From Cruorifilaria tuberocauda (lineage: Eukaryota; Nematoda; Chromadorea; Rhabditida; Onchocercidae), in contig JABVXU010000793.1 in NCBI GenBank assembly GCA_013365365.1, forward strand, positions 1-20,275: a stretch of 20,275 nt of DNA, in the 5' to 3' direction. Positions 19,478 through 20,275 of the stretch are shown here, piece by piece (within the stretch, counting starts at the first letter, position 1; every line of letters starts with the position of its first letter). The notes under the pieces were generated by a model. It was not told the DNA's origin and searched no databases. It was given only the letters and a program-made list of their open reading frames with translations. Both the position numbers and the translations under genes were made by a program.

Positions 19478-20275
19478 GAAAAAGAGAGGGAAAAAGTAGA
19501 TGAAAATCACGAAGAAAGGAAAATTTTGAAATTAGAATTTAAAAAAAAAGCATGAAATTCATTTTCATACCTGGCAGAATTGTGAAATAGAGCAATTTGA
19601 AAAAATATTTTAGTGAAATTCATTATGATAGTCATTTTTATTGATGGATGATATTATCGAGAATAAATGCATTCTTTTTGATTTGAACTAAATATTTTAC
19701 ACTTATTTCGCTTGCATAATAATCTGACGATTTTATTGATTTAAATTTCATCAAAAAATCAAACTAATTGATAAACATTTTAAAAATTATCATTTTACAG
19801 TAATCTGTATAGAATTTTTGAACTAAATTAAAAATGAGATTATAATTTTAATGTTTTAAGTTAGTATTTTGATGGAAAAAGAGTACTATTTTCTTATTTG
19901 TTAGGAAAAATTCAATCATTTTGATGTTTTTGAAAAATCTAAATAACAATTTCATCTCTTTTCTATTTTTCTTCTCACTAATCAATAGTAATTATGGAGA
20001 TAATGTAATCGGAAATCACTTTTTTTCTTCTAATACTACTGATGATATCAATGCTAATACTAATTGCTGCATTAAATTAAATTGTTAGTATGATTGAATT
20101 AATTTGTGCTATATTTATGTAAACAAGTAAATTAATAACTTAATAAATAATCAGAAATTCTCTCTCCAATTATATTTCAAATTACTTTTTTTTTAAAAAT
20201 CACTTTTTTATTTCTCATAAAGATTTCATTGATATTGGCAATAATATTAGAAAAATTTTTAACTATAATTTCACT
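19478..20275. other. A+T-rich stretch to window end, nothing supported
   Basis: No open frame of note, RNA gene or repeat array. The right edge gives no sign of an approaching exon. Confidence 0.5.

Overview
The window is eukaryotic, very A+T-rich DNA with spliced genes, microsatellites and a decayed retroelement. The one intact gene has short exons, GT-AG introns and acceptors of the TTTCAG/TTCTAG type, in an A+T-rich background. This pattern fits a nematode, and a filarial or related clade III worm is the best guess from texture. The species cannot be read from the sequence.

Region 1 (1-2809): a trinucleotide repeat, a 5' flank carrying a perfect 6+1+6 dyad, then a five-exon plus-strand gene (534-2809). 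It encodes a 140-residue Yippee-like zinc-binding protein of the YPEL1-4 type. All four introns keep the frame, and both CxxC pairs sit exactly 52 residues apart as the family requires. Intron 3 holds a diverged tandem duplication.

Region 2 (2810-9793): about 7 kb with no gene I can support. It contains a compound pyrimidine repeat, ATT-type microsatellites, one 31-codon open frame that looks unlike its surroundings, and a five-copy, 33-34 bp tandem repeat.

Region 3 (9794 to about 12117): a less A+T-rich island holding a broken, minus-strand BEL/Pao-type LTR retrotransposon. A gag-like coiled-coil start lies at its high-coordinate end. At its low-coordinate end is an integrase with recognisable zinc-binding, D, D and GGxYE pieces and an acidic tail. 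The two ends are only about 1 kb apart, and protease, reverse transcriptase and RNase H were not found, so the copy is internally deleted as well as frameshifted. No LTR pair was found.

Region 4 (12118-20275): about 8 kb without a supported gene. It has another ~32 bp degenerate tandem repeat, AAC/AAT microsatellites, three CT/GA arrays (one inside a 74-nt unbroken purine run) plus one interrupted pyrimidine tract, a three-copy ~60-70 bp repeat, and a cluster of ACGT-core motifs near 19.4 kb.

I found no sign of a novel multi-gene system. The most useful results are the resolved YPEL gene model and the identification of the retroelement remnant, which no single open frame reveals.
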